Assembly: GCF_000227465.1 (NCBI RefSeq)
Contig: NC_016047.1
Coordinates: forward strand, 1,964,857-2,028,856
DNA length: 64,000 bases
Direction: 5' to 3'
From: Bacillus spizizenii TU-B-10
Lineage (GTDB): Bacteria > Bacillota > Bacilli > Bacillales > Bacillaceae
In this document: piece by piece, positions 38,675 to 47,142 of the stretch
Position numbering within the stretch: the stretch's first letter is position 1
Layout of the letters: each line of letters opens with the position of its first letter
Program-made: the position numbers and the translations under genes
The notes under the pieces: generated by a model
What the model saw: only the letters and a program-made list of their open reading frames with translations
Databases searched by the model: none
Told to the model about the DNA's origin: nothing

Positions 38675-39514
38675 ATGACTCAATTCGATAAACAATACAA
38701 TTCAATCATAAAGGACATTATGAATAATGGAATCTCAGATGAAGAATTTAATGTAAGAACCAAGTGGGACTCTGATGGAACACCGGCTCATACACTAAGC
38801 GTGATTAGTAAGCAAATGAGGTTTGACAACTCAGAGGTTCCTATTTTAACGACAAAAAAGGTTGCCTGGAAAACAGCCATTAAAGAGTTGCTCTGGATTT
38901 GGCAGCTAAAATCTAACGATGTTACTGAATTAAACAAGATGGGCGTACATATTTGGGATCAGTGGAAACAAGAAGACGGCACCATCGGAAATGCTTATGG
39001 ATTTCAGTTGAGCAAGAAAAACAGAAATCTAAATGGAGAAAAAGTGGATCAAGTTGATTATCTTCTTCATCAATTGAAGAACAACCCATCTTCACGCAGA
39101 CACATTACAATGCTATGGAATCCAGATGAATTAGATTCAATGGCCTTAACGCCATGTGTATACGAAACTCAATGGTATGTTAAGCAAGGAAAGCTCCACC
39201 TCGAGGTAAGAGCACGGAGCAATGACATGGCGTTGGGAAATCCATTCAATGTATTTCAGTATAATGTGTTGCAGCGCATGATTGCTCAAGTGACTGGTTA
39301 TGAGCTTGGTGATTATATCTTTAACATTGGTGATTGCCATGTGTACACACGTCATATCGACAATTTGAAAATCCAAATGGAAAGAGAGCAATTTGAAGCA
39401 CCTGAATTATGGATCAATCCTGAAGTCAAAGATTTTTATGACTTTACGATTGATGATTTTAAGTTAATTAACTATAAGCATGGGGACAAGCTTTTATTTG
39501 AGGTAGCAGTATAA
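38675..39514 (+). CDS. thyA: Thymidylate synthase ThyA
   Basis: ThyA methylates dUMP to dTMP using methylene-tetrahydrofolate. This 279-residue enzyme has the nucleophile C161 in LTPCVYETQW. Val replaces the usual His after Cys, as in phage phi3T and B. subtilis ThyA. GAAAGAAGGA precedes the ATG. It is related to phage enzymes rather than to the common bacterial ThyB type, consistent with phage-derived neighbours. Confidence 0.95.
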   Translation: MTQFDKQYNSIIKDIMNNGISDEEFNVRTKWDSDGTPAHTLSVISKQMRFDNSEVPILTTKKVAWKTAIKELLWIWQLKSNDVTELNKMGVHIWDQWKQEDGTIGNAYGFQLSKKNRNLNGEKVDQVDYLLHQLKNNPSSRRHITMLWNPDELDSMALTPCVYETQWYVKQGKLHLEVRARSNDMALGNPFNVFQYNVLQRMIAQVTGYELGDYIFNIGDCHVYTRHIDNLKIQMEREQFEAPELWINPEVKDFYDFTIDDFKLINYKHGDKLLFEVAV

Positions 39515-39648
39515 TGCTGCCTCTTTATTGATCACTATATTGTAGTAGGCAATCCTAATTTTATTTTTAAGACATCCGGAAGATGAATGAATTTGGATTA
39601 TCGAAGAAGTTAAAAAGATAAATACATATATTCTAAAGACTCAAATAA

Positions 39649-39681
39649 AAAAGATTAACTTTACAAGTTAATCTTTTTTAT
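39649..39681. terminator. Bidirectional terminator
   Basis: A perfect AAAAGATTAACTT/AAGTTAATCTTTT stem with a 3-base loop is flanked by A-runs and T-runs. It serves the small minus-strand membrane gene and possibly thyA. Confidence 0.8.
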
Positions 39682-39880
39682 TTAGAAGAAAATATCCTAA
39701 TTTTGAAACTAGATACAACGTGAAAGCGATCATTAAGGTTCTTGATATTACAATTCCATGAATGGCCAGATCATATCCAGCAGGTATCAACGCTTTTGTA
39801 TTAAACATAAAATACATTGATATTAGAAGCGCTATAATAACCAAAAGCATTCCAAAAGGACCTGCCTTTCCATATTTCAT
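39668..39880 (-). CDS. Small membrane protein, 70 aa
   Basis: GGGTGG lies 8 bases ahead of the ATG. The protein has two hydrophobic segments (about residues 10-28 and 42-62) and a basic end (LLNKKD). Its last codons overlap the terminator stem. Function unknown. Confidence 0.6.
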   Translation of the reverse strand: MKYGKAGPFGMLLVIIALLISMYFMFNTKALIPAGYDLAIHGIVISRTLMIAFTLYLVSKLGYFLLNKKD

Positions 39881-40006
39881 ACAATTTCCACCCTATATTA
39901 AAATATGATATAACAAACAAATGAGCTGAAGATTCTGATGATTATTTCTAAAATAATGCGAGCTATGAACACACGTGCCATTTTTTGTGTAATTGTCCTA
40001 ATAAAA

Positions 40007-40027
40007 CCGCCTGGCAATGCCGGCGGC
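40007..40027 (-). terminator. Terminator after yncM
   Basis: CCGCC-GGC and GCC-GGCGG pair, followed on the minus strand by a T-rich stretch. Confidence 0.7.
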
Positions 40028-40038
40028 CTTTTGCTGCT

Positions 40039-40758
40039 TTATTTATTAACAGAAATCGAAACGTTATTTCCTGAAACAGAAACCTTTGCGAAATCCTGTG
40101 TATCTACCACAGGAGTGACGGCTTTATTGTCGATTGTAATGTTGTTAAAAGATGTCGAAAAGGTTGCTTTGATGGCATTACGCTGACTTTCATACGAAAC
40201 AGCCGCGGTAGCAAGTGTTTTCCATTTTGAAATCGTGCCGATGTTGGTTCCTTGGATTTCTGTGATAATCCGTCCGGTATAACCATCATTGTTCGTTCCC
40301 CAAAGAGTCATGCGTGTATTGCCGTTCAAATTTTTATAAATTGTCATTTGGACTGTGCTTCCAGGGCGGAAGCCTTTATTGTATGTGAATTTGTCTTTTC
40401 CTTCGATATACGTTTCTTCATTTTTGGCACCAACCTTCATGAGGGGCTTCCAGACGTTGTATTGTTTGCTGTACTGGAGCCCGATGTCTGCCTCAGTTCC
40501 GCTTGTTGCCCTGAAGCCTGAATAAATATAAGGCGTAGAGACCGAGTCATCATGTTTTACGGTGTCGGGAAGCTTGATTTTAGCTGTGAAAACGGCGCCA
40601 GTACTGTTCAGATAGGCGCGGCCGCCGATGCCTTTAGGCAGCTGGGTGGCTGCTTTTGCGACCTGAGTGTCTGCCGCGGGCAACCCTGGAATACCCGCTG
40701 AAAGTGTTCCGAAAAGAACTGCTGTTCCTACTGTACTTGCAATCAATACTTTTTTCAT
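40039..40758 (-). CDS. yncM: Secreted protein YncM
   Basis: From ATG 40758 (AGGGGGA upstream) the protein has 239 residues with a classic signal peptide (MKKVLIAS, hydrophobic core, cleavage near AKA). The mature part is beta-rich with no cysteines ([29 protein letters not shown]). A start at 40791 adding 11 residues is the common database choice. The protein is abundant in B. subtilis culture medium by reputation; its role is unknown. Confidence 0.88.
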   Translation of the reverse strand: MKKVLIASTVGTAVLFGTLSAGIPGLPAADTQVAKAATQLPKGIGGRAYLNSTGAVFTAKIKLPDTVKHDDSVSTPYIYSGFRATSGTEADIGLQYSKQYNVWKPLMKVGAKNEETYIEGKDKFTYNKGFRPGSTVQMTIYKNLNGNTRMTLWGTNNDGYTGRIITEIQGTNIGTISKWKTLATAAVSYESQRNAIKATFSTSFNNITIDNKAVTPVVDTQDFAKVSVSGNNVSISVNK

Positions 40759-40940
40759 CAAAATTCCCCCTTTTAATAGTGGTTTCGTCATTCATTATAC
40801 CTTATTTTGGAACTGGATTTATGTATATCAATCGACAAAATATTTCATTTCACCAATCAGTTTCATGTTGGATGGTTTATGGGACGAAACGGCTCCTCCA
40901 ATTTGAAAACTATATACATTTATTAGATGAAAGGGTTAGC

Positions 40941-41297
40941 TCACAATGGTTTTAACCGATTTGAAATCTTCCTCAAAATAAAAACACAAATGCTTAAAGA
41001 AACGATAATCAAAAGAATGACCGCTATTGTTTCCCAGCCGGTTAAAAAGGGGTGATCTTTAATTACTGCTTGTCCTTGCAAAATCATAAAAGTACAGGTA
41101 CCGACTAAGAAAAGAAAACAAATACTTAGAATCGCCAACGATTTACGTGTATATGTTTTCAATTCGTCTTTAACATACAGCAAAACGAAAACAAAGCAGC
41201 TAACATTGGCAATCGTTTTTACCACATCAAAGTTTTTCATGACAATTGATATAAATAGACAAAGTAAAATAAGATAAAATACGATGTTTTTAGACAA
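40941..41297 (-). CDS. Membrane protein, 118 aa
   Basis: TTG at 41297 follows AAAGGAGAG. Four hydrophobic segments (about residues 4-20, 27-43, 54-74 and 88-108) make this a small integral membrane protein. I do not recognise a family. It stands between yncM and cotC on the same strand, with no shared promoter visible. Confidence 0.65.
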   Translation of the reverse strand: MSKNIVFYLILLCLFISIVMKNFDVVKTIANVSCFVFVLLYVKDELKTYTRKSLAILSICFLFLVGTCTFMILQGQAVIKDHPFLTGWETIAVILLIIVSLSICVFILRKISNRLKPL

Positions 41298-41479
41298 AGA
41301 ATCTCTCCTTTTATGTATGGCCCTTAAAGAGCTTACAAAAGTTCCTTTATCACTGCAATACTTGGAAGCAGAACCAATCGCACTTTCATAAACTAATTAA
41401 ACTATGTACTAAATATTCAACATGAATTTAGATTCAGTCATTAAGGAAAACTTCAAATTATACCAACAGTAGATCAAAC

Positions 41480-41502
41480 AAAAAAACCCGGCATTAGCCG
41501 GG
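41480..41502 (-). terminator. Terminator after cotC
   Basis: CCCGGC and GCCGGG pair, and the minus strand continues with seven Ts. It is similar to the cotU terminator. Confidence 0.85.
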
Positions 41503-41535
41503 GAAAAAGTGAAATCGAGGAGATGTTAATGGAGT

Positions 41536-41760
41536 TTAGTAATGTTTCTTATGCTTTTTATACTCTACAACATAATCATAGTCTTTTTTGTCGTGATCAT
41601 AATATTTTTTATCATAGTCGTAATATTTTTTGTCATAATCACAGTCATAATATTTTTTATCATGGTGGTCATAGTATTTTTTATCATATTCGTAATACTT
41701 CTTATAATACGTTTTTTTGACCGTATAATACTCTTCTTTATATTTTTTGTAATAACCCAT
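41536..41760 (-). CDS. cotC: Spore outer coat protein CotC
   Basis: This 74-residue protein is rich in Tyr, Lys and Asp, with KKYYDHD-type repeats and a KKHKKHY end. It starts at ATG 41760 behind AAAGGAGGAG; a longer upstream frame is rejected. It is paralogous to CotU at 37570, and coat assembly of the two is linked in B. subtilis. It is slightly longer than the 66 residues I remember for strain 168, through extra repeat units. Confidence 0.92.
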   Translation of the reverse strand: MGYYKKYKEEYYTVKKTYYKKYYEYDKKYYDHHDKKYYDCDYDKKYYDYDKKYYDHDKKDYDYVVEYKKHKKHY

Positions 41761-41936
41761 ATTTACTCCTCCTTTATTATTGATACGCTTTATTATATGG
41801 CGAATTGATTGTGCGGCTTGGACAGTTACTATCATAGAAGAAAAAAAGGGCTGTCCAAATCATAGAAAAAGAGGCAGATGACACAGAAACAAATCAACAT
41901 AAAAAGCCGATTTTTTATCGTCCCAAATCATTTATC

Positions 41937-42109
41937 TTATATTAGTTTGTCTTCTTTGTTTTCTGAATCACTTTTTCTTACATCCTGAGTCAGTCCGCTG
42001 GCCGCTTGTTTACATCTTGATAAGGCTTTTCTGGCAGCACGGCCAACAGGTCCAAATACGAAAAAAACCTACAAATAAATAACGAGTATTTTTGTGAAGC
42101 TTACTTCAT
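41937..42109 (-). pseudogene. tatAC: tatAC pseudogene
   Basis: Behind AGGAGG and an ATG at 42109, one base is missing; in the shifted frame the sequence reads EVSFTKILVIYL, stop, VFFVFGP. It then runs uninterrupted through VGRAARKALSRCKQAASGL to DSENKEDK. This is TatAC, the third Tat translocase subunit of B. subtilis. The residues normally between FGP and GRAA (about DKLPAL) are mostly lost. So there are three lesions: a frameshift at the second codon, an amber codon and a small deletion. Confidence 0.75.
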
Positions 42110-42422
42110 GTTTTTTTCCTCCTGATTAAAGTACAACCTGCGAAACAAATGATAAGAGATGACGATTCAAATGGAAATGCGCTTATTTTGAACAAGAATT
42201 GATTCATAAAATGGCTGCAGCCGAATATAATGTCCAATGCCATTTGTAAAAAAAGCGGAGAGGTGATCTGGATCAATGTTGTTTACGCTGGCCAGTATCT
42301 ATGGCTTTTGCGAACAAGGCACGGGGGTATAGGGATCATATCGGCCATAATGGGTGGCATATTAGATTCAAAGAAATGATAGTACTGTGACTTGCTATGA
42401 TTGAAAGAGAGGAGAGATCTGG

Positions 42423-42824
42423 TTGATACGATTCAATAAGGTAATTGGATTCCTGTCTGTTTTAGGATTCACTGCGGTTTTACCATTAACAGCACAAGCA
42501 GAACAAGCGGGAACTGCTGGGGCTGGGGAGTGGGATAAGTTGGGGACTTACACATATACTTATTCAAGTCCGACGGTATATTCGAGCGGAGGAGATTTTA
42601 GAGTCTGCCTTTCAGGAAGCACTCCTTTTTCTGTCTCGCTGCACTTATATGAGGATGATGCCGGTGACAATCCTGATGATTATGTAGGGGCAAACTATTT
42701 TTCTCCCGGAGAATGCCACACTTTTAGCAGTATTGGAAAATTTGTAGATGGGAGCAATAACAAGGCCGAGTTCTTTGTTACCGATTACTCTGGTAAATCT
42801 AAAACAGTTACGTTTTATGATTGA
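42423..42824 (+). CDS. yndA: Secreted protein YndA
   Basis: The 133-residue protein starts at TTG 42423 behind GAGAGGAGAG and has a signal peptide with cleavage near AQA-E. The mature part is small and beta-rich with two cysteines (RVCLSGS and GECHTF) that could form a disulfide. Its function is not known. Confidence 0.85.
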   Translation: MIRFNKVIGFLSVLGFTAVLPLTAQAEQAGTAGAGEWDKLGTYTYTYSSPTVYSSGGDFRVCLSGSTPFSVSLHLYEDDAGDNPDDYVGANYFSPGECHTFSSIGKFVDGSNNKAEFFVTDYSGKSKTVTFYD

Positions 42825-42858
42825 TGGACTCAAACTGTGAAGTATAACCTTTGAAAAC

Positions 42859-42885
42859 AAAAGAGAGAGACACCTCTCTCTTTTT
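42859..42885. terminator. Bidirectional terminator between yndA and yndB
   Basis: AAAGAGAGA and TCTCTCTTT pair, with flanking A-run and T-run, between convergent genes. Confidence 0.8.
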
Positions 42886-43329
42886 CTATTCTTCGACAGT
42901 CTTACGAAGCCGTTCATTTACAATGCTTGTCCAGCCTCCATCCATCTTATCGCGTATGATGGAGCTTTTCTCGTTTGCTTTGCCAATCATTTCATTTGGC
43001 TCCTTCCAGCCGCCGTGAATAAGGGTAAACCTCGTCTTTTCTCCTAAGTCTTCTAATTGAAAGGTAACGATCCATCCATCTGTATCCCATTCAAATGAAA
43101 GTTCAGTGGGAACTTGAACAGTCAAAACTTTACAAGGAGATGGCCCAAACGGTGATTGTAAGTGGAATTCTTGTCCTTCTTTCAGCTGAAAATCATTGGG
43201 CATAAACCACTTGGCAATGCCTTCTGAAGTGGAAACCGTTTCCCAGACTTTCTGAATAGGTGCCTCTAGGGTAATATTTTTCGTAATATCCGGTAATGTA
43301 TTTTCGCGATTTTCACGATTTTGATCCAT
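42886..43329 (-). CDS. yndB: SRPBCC/AHSA1-family protein YndB
   Basis: This 147-residue START-like fold protein has the features [20 protein letters not shown] near the N-terminus, FMPNDF, and the C-terminal long helix ending [14 protein letters not shown] hydrophobic ligand pocket is typical; the ligand is unproven. ATG at 43329 with GAGGT upstream gives the usual length. Confidence 0.9.
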   Translation of the reverse strand: MDQNRENRENTLPDITKNITLEAPIQKVWETVSTSEGIAKWFMPNDFQLKEGQEFHLQSPFGPSPCKVLTVQVPTELSFEWDTDGWIVTFQLEDLGEKTRFTLIHGGWKEPNEMIGKANEKSSIIRDKMDGGWTSIVNERLRKTVEE

Positions 43330-43483
43330 TTCGTTTACCTCTAACATATGATGTTTTTTTCAATTAAATCATATAATAACTAATAAGATCATGTCCATAT
43401 CTTACATGATTTATGCTGCAGCCTGTTGTTGAACATTGTATCAGTCCCATCCAGTTTGATCTGTTAAAGGGGGGAGTTCCTGC

Positions 43484-43744
43484 GTGTACGAGAAAGAAAA
43501 TACAGTGAGAGAGTGGAAAGTGTATCTTTTCGTCTTTTCATTCATGATTGTTTGTGCAGTTGCATTTGTTATTTTTGAACCGAAAATTTTGTTCAGCCAA
43601 ATCGTTCTGCGCGGATTTGATGCCTTCATCAGTTTTGTTTTATTAACGAATGTGCTGTTTTTCTGGAGAAGGAGCAAACGTATAGCATATGTTTCAGGAG
43701 TTTTAGCCGTTATCAATCTCATTATGGTTATTTCTCTGGTTTAA
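43484..43744 (+). CDS. Small membrane protein, 86 aa
   Basis: GTG at 43484 follows GGGGGGAG. Three hydrophobic segments (residues 14-31, 44-60 and 66-85) separated by a basic WRRSKR loop indicate an integral membrane protein. No family is recognised. ynzB follows 21 bases later. Confidence 0.6.
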   Translation: MYEKENTVREWKVYLFVFSFMIVCAVAFVIFEPKILFSQIVLRGFDAFISFVLLTNVLFFWRRSKRIAYVSGVLAVINLIMVISLV

Positions 43745-43765
43745 TCTAAAACAGGAGGTTTTTTT

Positions 43766-43954
43766 ATGCTTGGAAAAATTAAAGCAGCCATTGATAATAG
43801 TCCGGGAAAGCCGGCTAGAATTGTAGTCAGTGAAAAAACGTTTCAGCAACTAGAAAAAGAGATGCGTTTTGTTTACGTTTCCAAACCGAAAACGATAATG
43901 GGAATACCTGTGGAAGTGTCAGATCAGGCAGAAAGCTTCAAGCTGGAATTTTAA
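43766..43954 (+). CDS. ynzB: Small cytosolic protein YnzB
   Basis: CAGGAGG precedes the ATG. The 62-residue protein has the pattern GKPARIVVSEKTFQQLEKE and then IMGIPVEVSD, reminiscent of phage-type small proteins of unknown role. The name is by position and length from memory. Confidence 0.7.
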   Translation: MLGKIKAAIDNSPGKPARIVVSEKTFQQLEKEMRFVYVSKPKTIMGIPVEVSDQAESFKLEF

Positions 43955-43970
43955 TCTATTCCGAACTGCA

Positions 43971-43993
43971 AAAAGGCTCATTTTGAGCCTTTT
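43971..43993 (+). terminator. Terminator after ynzB
   Basis: AAAAGGCTCA and TGAGCCTTTT pair around a TT loop. Confidence 0.8.
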
Positions 43994-44115
43994 AATTATA
44001 ATAAAGTTAAGATTCGTTATCATTTCAAACAAGCGCTTGCAAACATGTTTCAGTTTTTTATACTTAAGTGGAGTATTTCAGCTTTTTTAGAATGCTGAGA
44101 ACATGGGAGGGAGCA

Positions 44116-45312
44116 ATGCACAAACATAAGCGCAACAGCTTTAAAACTCTGATAGAAATTTTAATTGTTTCGACAAGACTCGGGTTTACATCATTCGGAG
44201 GTCCCATTGCTCATCTGGGCTACTTTTATGAAGAATATATTCGCAAAAGAAAATGGCTGGATGAAAAAAGCTATGCTGATTTGGTTGCTTTGTGCCAGTT
44301 CTTGCCCGGACCGGCGAGCAGCCAAGTTGGGATTGGGATTGGTGTTATGCGTGGCGGGTTACTCGGCGGTATCGTTTCATTTCTCGGCTTTACGCTGCCC
44401 TCTGTTTTGGCACTTATCATATTTGCCCTTTTGTTAAAAAGTACCGATATAGAGCAAGCCGGCTGGATTCATGGTTTAAAAATCGTGGCGGTTGCAGTTG
44501 TTGCACATGCTATAACAGGAATGGCTCAAAAACTGACGCCTGATGTTAAGCGAAAAACGATGGCTTTGTTTGCATTGGTTGTTTCACTTTTATGGCAAAC
44601 CGCGTTTACCCAATCAGGTATTATAATCATCTCAGCAGCGATTGGTTTTCTGCTGTTTAAAGAGTCTATCGACAAAAAAGAATCAGCATTCCATTTTCCT
44701 ATTTCTAAGACATTCGGAAAAGTGTGTCTTTCATTATTCTTCGGATTGCTTGTTCTTCTGCCTGTTCTGCGAGAAACTGCGGATTTGCGCTGGCTTTCTA
44801 TGTTTGACAGTTTTTACAGGGCAGGTTCCTTGGTTTTTGGCGGGGGACATGTTGTATTGCCGTTATTGGAACAGGAATTTGTACCAACTGGAATGGTCAG
44901 CAAAGAAGCATTTTTAGCAGGATATGGTGCAGCACAAGCTGTGCCGGGACCGTTATTTACATTTGCCGCCTATCTTGGTGCAGTCATGGGCGGCTGGCAG
45001 GGCGGAATGTTAGCAGCTATTGCCATTTTCCTGCCTGCGTTTTTGCTGATTTTAGGTGCGTTGCCCTATTGGGATATTTTGCGGAGGAATCCCAACCTAA
45101 AGGGAGCTCTTGCAGGAGTGAATGCAGCGGTAGTCGGAATTTTAATTTCAGCTTTTTATTTTCCGATTTGGACAAGTGCGATTTTGAATCCGATTGATTT
45201 TGCGTTTGCGGCTGTATTGTTTAGTATGCTTGCTTATTGGAAGCTGCCTCCTTGGGTGATTGTAGTCACCGGTGTCATTGGCGGTTTTCTTCTGAACCTT
45301 CTTTATATTTGA
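44116..45312 (+). CDS. Chromate transporter (CHR/ChrA family)
   Basis: This 398-residue carrier has two homologous halves. The N-terminal copy has FTSFGGPIAHLGYF, LCQFLPGPASSQVGIGIG and the C-terminal copy FGGGHVVLPLLEQEF, AVPGPLFTFAAYLG, the double CHR signature. Ten or so membrane segments are visible. Such proteins export chromate, often in exchange for sulfate. GGGAGGGAG precedes the ATG at 44116. I do not recall a full-length ChrA at this place in strain 168, so it may be strain specific. An AAGCGCTT core at about 44030 could be a cre site. Confidence 0.88.
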   Translation: MHKHKRNSFKTLIEILIVSTRLGFTSFGGPIAHLGYFYEEYIRKRKWLDEKSYADLVALCQFLPGPASSQVGIGIGVMRGGLLGGIVSFLGFTLPSVLALIIFALLLKSTDIEQAGWIHGLKIVAVAVVAHAITGMAQKLTPDVKRKTMALFALVVSLLWQTAFTQSGIIIISAAIGFLLFKESIDKKESAFHFPISKTFGKVCLSLFFGLLVLLPVLRETADLRWLSMFDSFYRAGSLVFGGGHVVLPLLEQEFVPTGMVSKEAFLAGYGAAQAVPGPLFTFAAYLGAVMGGWQGGMLAAIAIFLPAFLLILGALPYWDILRRNPNLKGALAGVNAAVVGILISAFYFPIWTSAILNPIDFAFAAVLFSMLAYWKLPPWVIVVTGVIGGFLLNLLYI

Positions 45313-45319
45313 CTTCTTT

Positions 45320-45353
45320 AAAGCGTGATGAAGACGTTCATCATGCTTTTTTT
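45320..45353 (+). terminator. Terminator after the chromate transporter gene
   Basis: AAAGCGTGATGAA and TTCATCATGCTTT pair (one G-U) and run into seven or more Ts. Confidence 0.85.
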
Positions 45354-45427
45354 ATTGGGAAAAAAGACGAACATAAAAAATAGATATATGGGAAAAATAA
45401 TCCTATTAGACAGAAGGGAATTGACAG

Positions 45428-45538
45428 ATGGATAATATGATATCAACACTTACTGACTGGAATGTGTGGTTTCAAGCGTTAGTTGTATTTCTCGTTCCAT
45501 ATGCAATCTATAAAGTGTTTACTTGGATTCATATATAA
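45428..45538 (+). CDS. Membrane micro-ORF (36 aa) heading the germination operon
   Basis: GAAGGGAATTGAC precedes an ATG at 45428. The 36 codons encode a polar start (MDNMISTLTDWNVW) and one hydrophobic helix (FQALVVFLVPYAIYKVF). The stop lies 12 bases before yndD, so it should be translated from the same transcript. It resembles no named family that I know. A role as an accessory (D-like) subunit of the germinant receptor is inference. Confidence 0.6.
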   Translation: MDNMISTLTDWNVWFQALVVFLVPYAIYKVFTWIHI

Positions 45539-45550
45539 GAGGGTGCAATT

Positions 45551-47113
45551 ATGAGGTGGCGGAGTAATCAGTACAAAACACAGAAGCAGCATCAAGAATC
45601 AGATCATTCAAAAACTAAAAAGCAGGACAATGATGTGTTAACCGGTAACGTCGGATACGACATTGAGCAAGTAAAAAGAAAGATCGGACATAACGGAGAC
45701 GTTCATTTCCGTGAACTTGAGATCACTCATTTACATGTGAAAGCGGCATTGATCTTTGTTGATGGACTGTCTGATCAGGATTTGATTAATAAAGGACTAT
45801 CAGCGTTAGTCATGAATCAACCTCATCAGGTAAGTGATGAAATGTCTCAATCCGGCAAAGGCATTTTGACTTCGCAGTATATAAAGAATCAAATCGGATC
45901 AATCGGTGATGTCATAGAATCAGAGAAAATCAGTGATATCGTACTGAATGTTTTCATGGGTTCAACAGCGCTTCTTATCGACGGAATGCCGCAGGCCTTT
46001 CTTCTGGGAACAGTGAAAAAACAAAATCGAAGTATTGAGGAGCCGCTTTCAGAAGCGCTTGTCAGAGGGCCGCGCACGGGTTTTACAGAAGAGTTGAGTA
46101 CGAATACAGCGCTTTTAAGACAGCAAGGAAAAAATGATCAATTAACATTGCAGAAATTTGAAGTAGGGACACGGCTAAAAAAAGATTTAATCATTGCTTA
46201 TATGAATGACATTGCAGATCCAAAAGTGGTCGAGGAAGTAAAAAAAAGAGTAAGAGGGATTGAGATAGATCATCTGCCGGAATCAGGCTACGTTGAACAG
46301 CTAATTGAGGATAATTATTTGAGCCCATTCCCGCAAGTACAGAGTACAGAACGGCCTGACCGCGTCATAAGCGGATTAATGGAAGGAAGAGTAGCCATTC
46401 TTCTTGATGGCACTCCGTTTGCTTTGCTTGTTCCAGTCACTTTCAGCATGGTGCTTCAATCGCCTGAAGATTATTATGAGCGGTGGTTCCCAAGCTCGCT
46501 CATCAGATTGTTGAGGTTCATTGCGGCAATCATAACGTTATTTGCACCGGCTTTATATATATCATTTATTTCTTTTCATCCGGGGTTAATTCCGACCAAA
46601 CTGGCAATTTCAATTTCCGGGACGCGTCAGGGTGTTCCGTTCCCATCCCTCATTGAAGCCTTATTTATGGAAATTGCGATCGAAATTTTACGGGAAGCGG
46701 GGCTTCGCCTGCCAAAACCCATCGGACCTGCGATAGGAATAGTTGGCGGATTAATCATCGGGGAAGCAGCTGTGCAGGCGGGGATTGTCAGTCCAATCAT
46801 GGTCATTGTTGTTGCGCTCACAGCAATATCTTCATTTGCCATCCCGCATTACAGTACAGGCATAGCACTTCGGATGCTTCGGTTTGGCGCAATGTTTTGC
46901 GCGGCGGTGTTTGGATTATTTGGTGTCATTATGTATTATCTACTGCTAAGCAGCCATGTCGTAAAGCTAAAGAGTTTTGGTGTCCCATACGCAAGTCCGG
47001 CAGTGCCTTATCACTTGAAAGATTGGAAAGACTTCGTCATCAGAATGCCTCTTTTAGTCATGAAGCGCCGGCCTAAAATGATGAATACGGATAATACAAA
47101 ACGGGTGAAGTGA
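45551..47113 (+). CDS. yndD: Germinant receptor A subunit YndD (GerA family)
   Basis: This 520-residue GerA-type protein has a hydrophilic N-terminal half on the cytosolic side, then about five membrane segments from residue 300 on. Family signatures are [21 protein letters not shown]-like ERPDRV and [20 protein letters not shown] precedes the ATG. With YndE and YndF it forms a three-subunit receptor in the spore inner membrane; its germinant is unknown. Expression in the forespore under SigG is known for such operons. Confidence 0.93.
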   Translation: MRWRSNQYKTQKQHQESDHSKTKKQDNDVLTGNVGYDIEQVKRKIGHNGDVHFRELEITHLHVKAALIFVDGLSDQDLINKGLSALVMNQPHQVSDEMSQSGKGILTSQYIKNQIGSIGDVIESEKISDIVLNVFMGSTALLIDGMPQAFLLGTVKKQNRSIEEPLSEALVRGPRTGFTEELSTNTALLRQQGKNDQLTLQKFEVGTRLKKDLIIAYMNDIADPKVVEEVKKRVRGIEIDHLPESGYVEQLIEDNYLSPFPQVQSTERPDRVISGLMEGRVAILLDGTPFALLVPVTFSMVLQSPEDYYERWFPSSLIRLLRFIAAIITLFAPALYISFISFHPGLIPTKLAISISGTRQGVPFPSLIEALFMEIAIEILREAGLRLPKPIGPAIGIVGGLIIGEAAVQAGIVSPIMVIVVALTAISSFAIPHYSTGIALRMLRFGAMFCAAVFGLFGVIMYYLLLSSHVVKLKSFGVPYASPAVPYHLKDWKDFVIRMPLLVMKRRPKMMNTDNTKRVK

Positions 47114-47142
47114 TGAACTCGACAGGATGGTGATTAAGTCTC

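Noticed and set aside
44165-44917. Plus-strand frames of 83 to 91 codons inside the chromate transporter gene
   Set aside because: They are shadow frames of the real gene.
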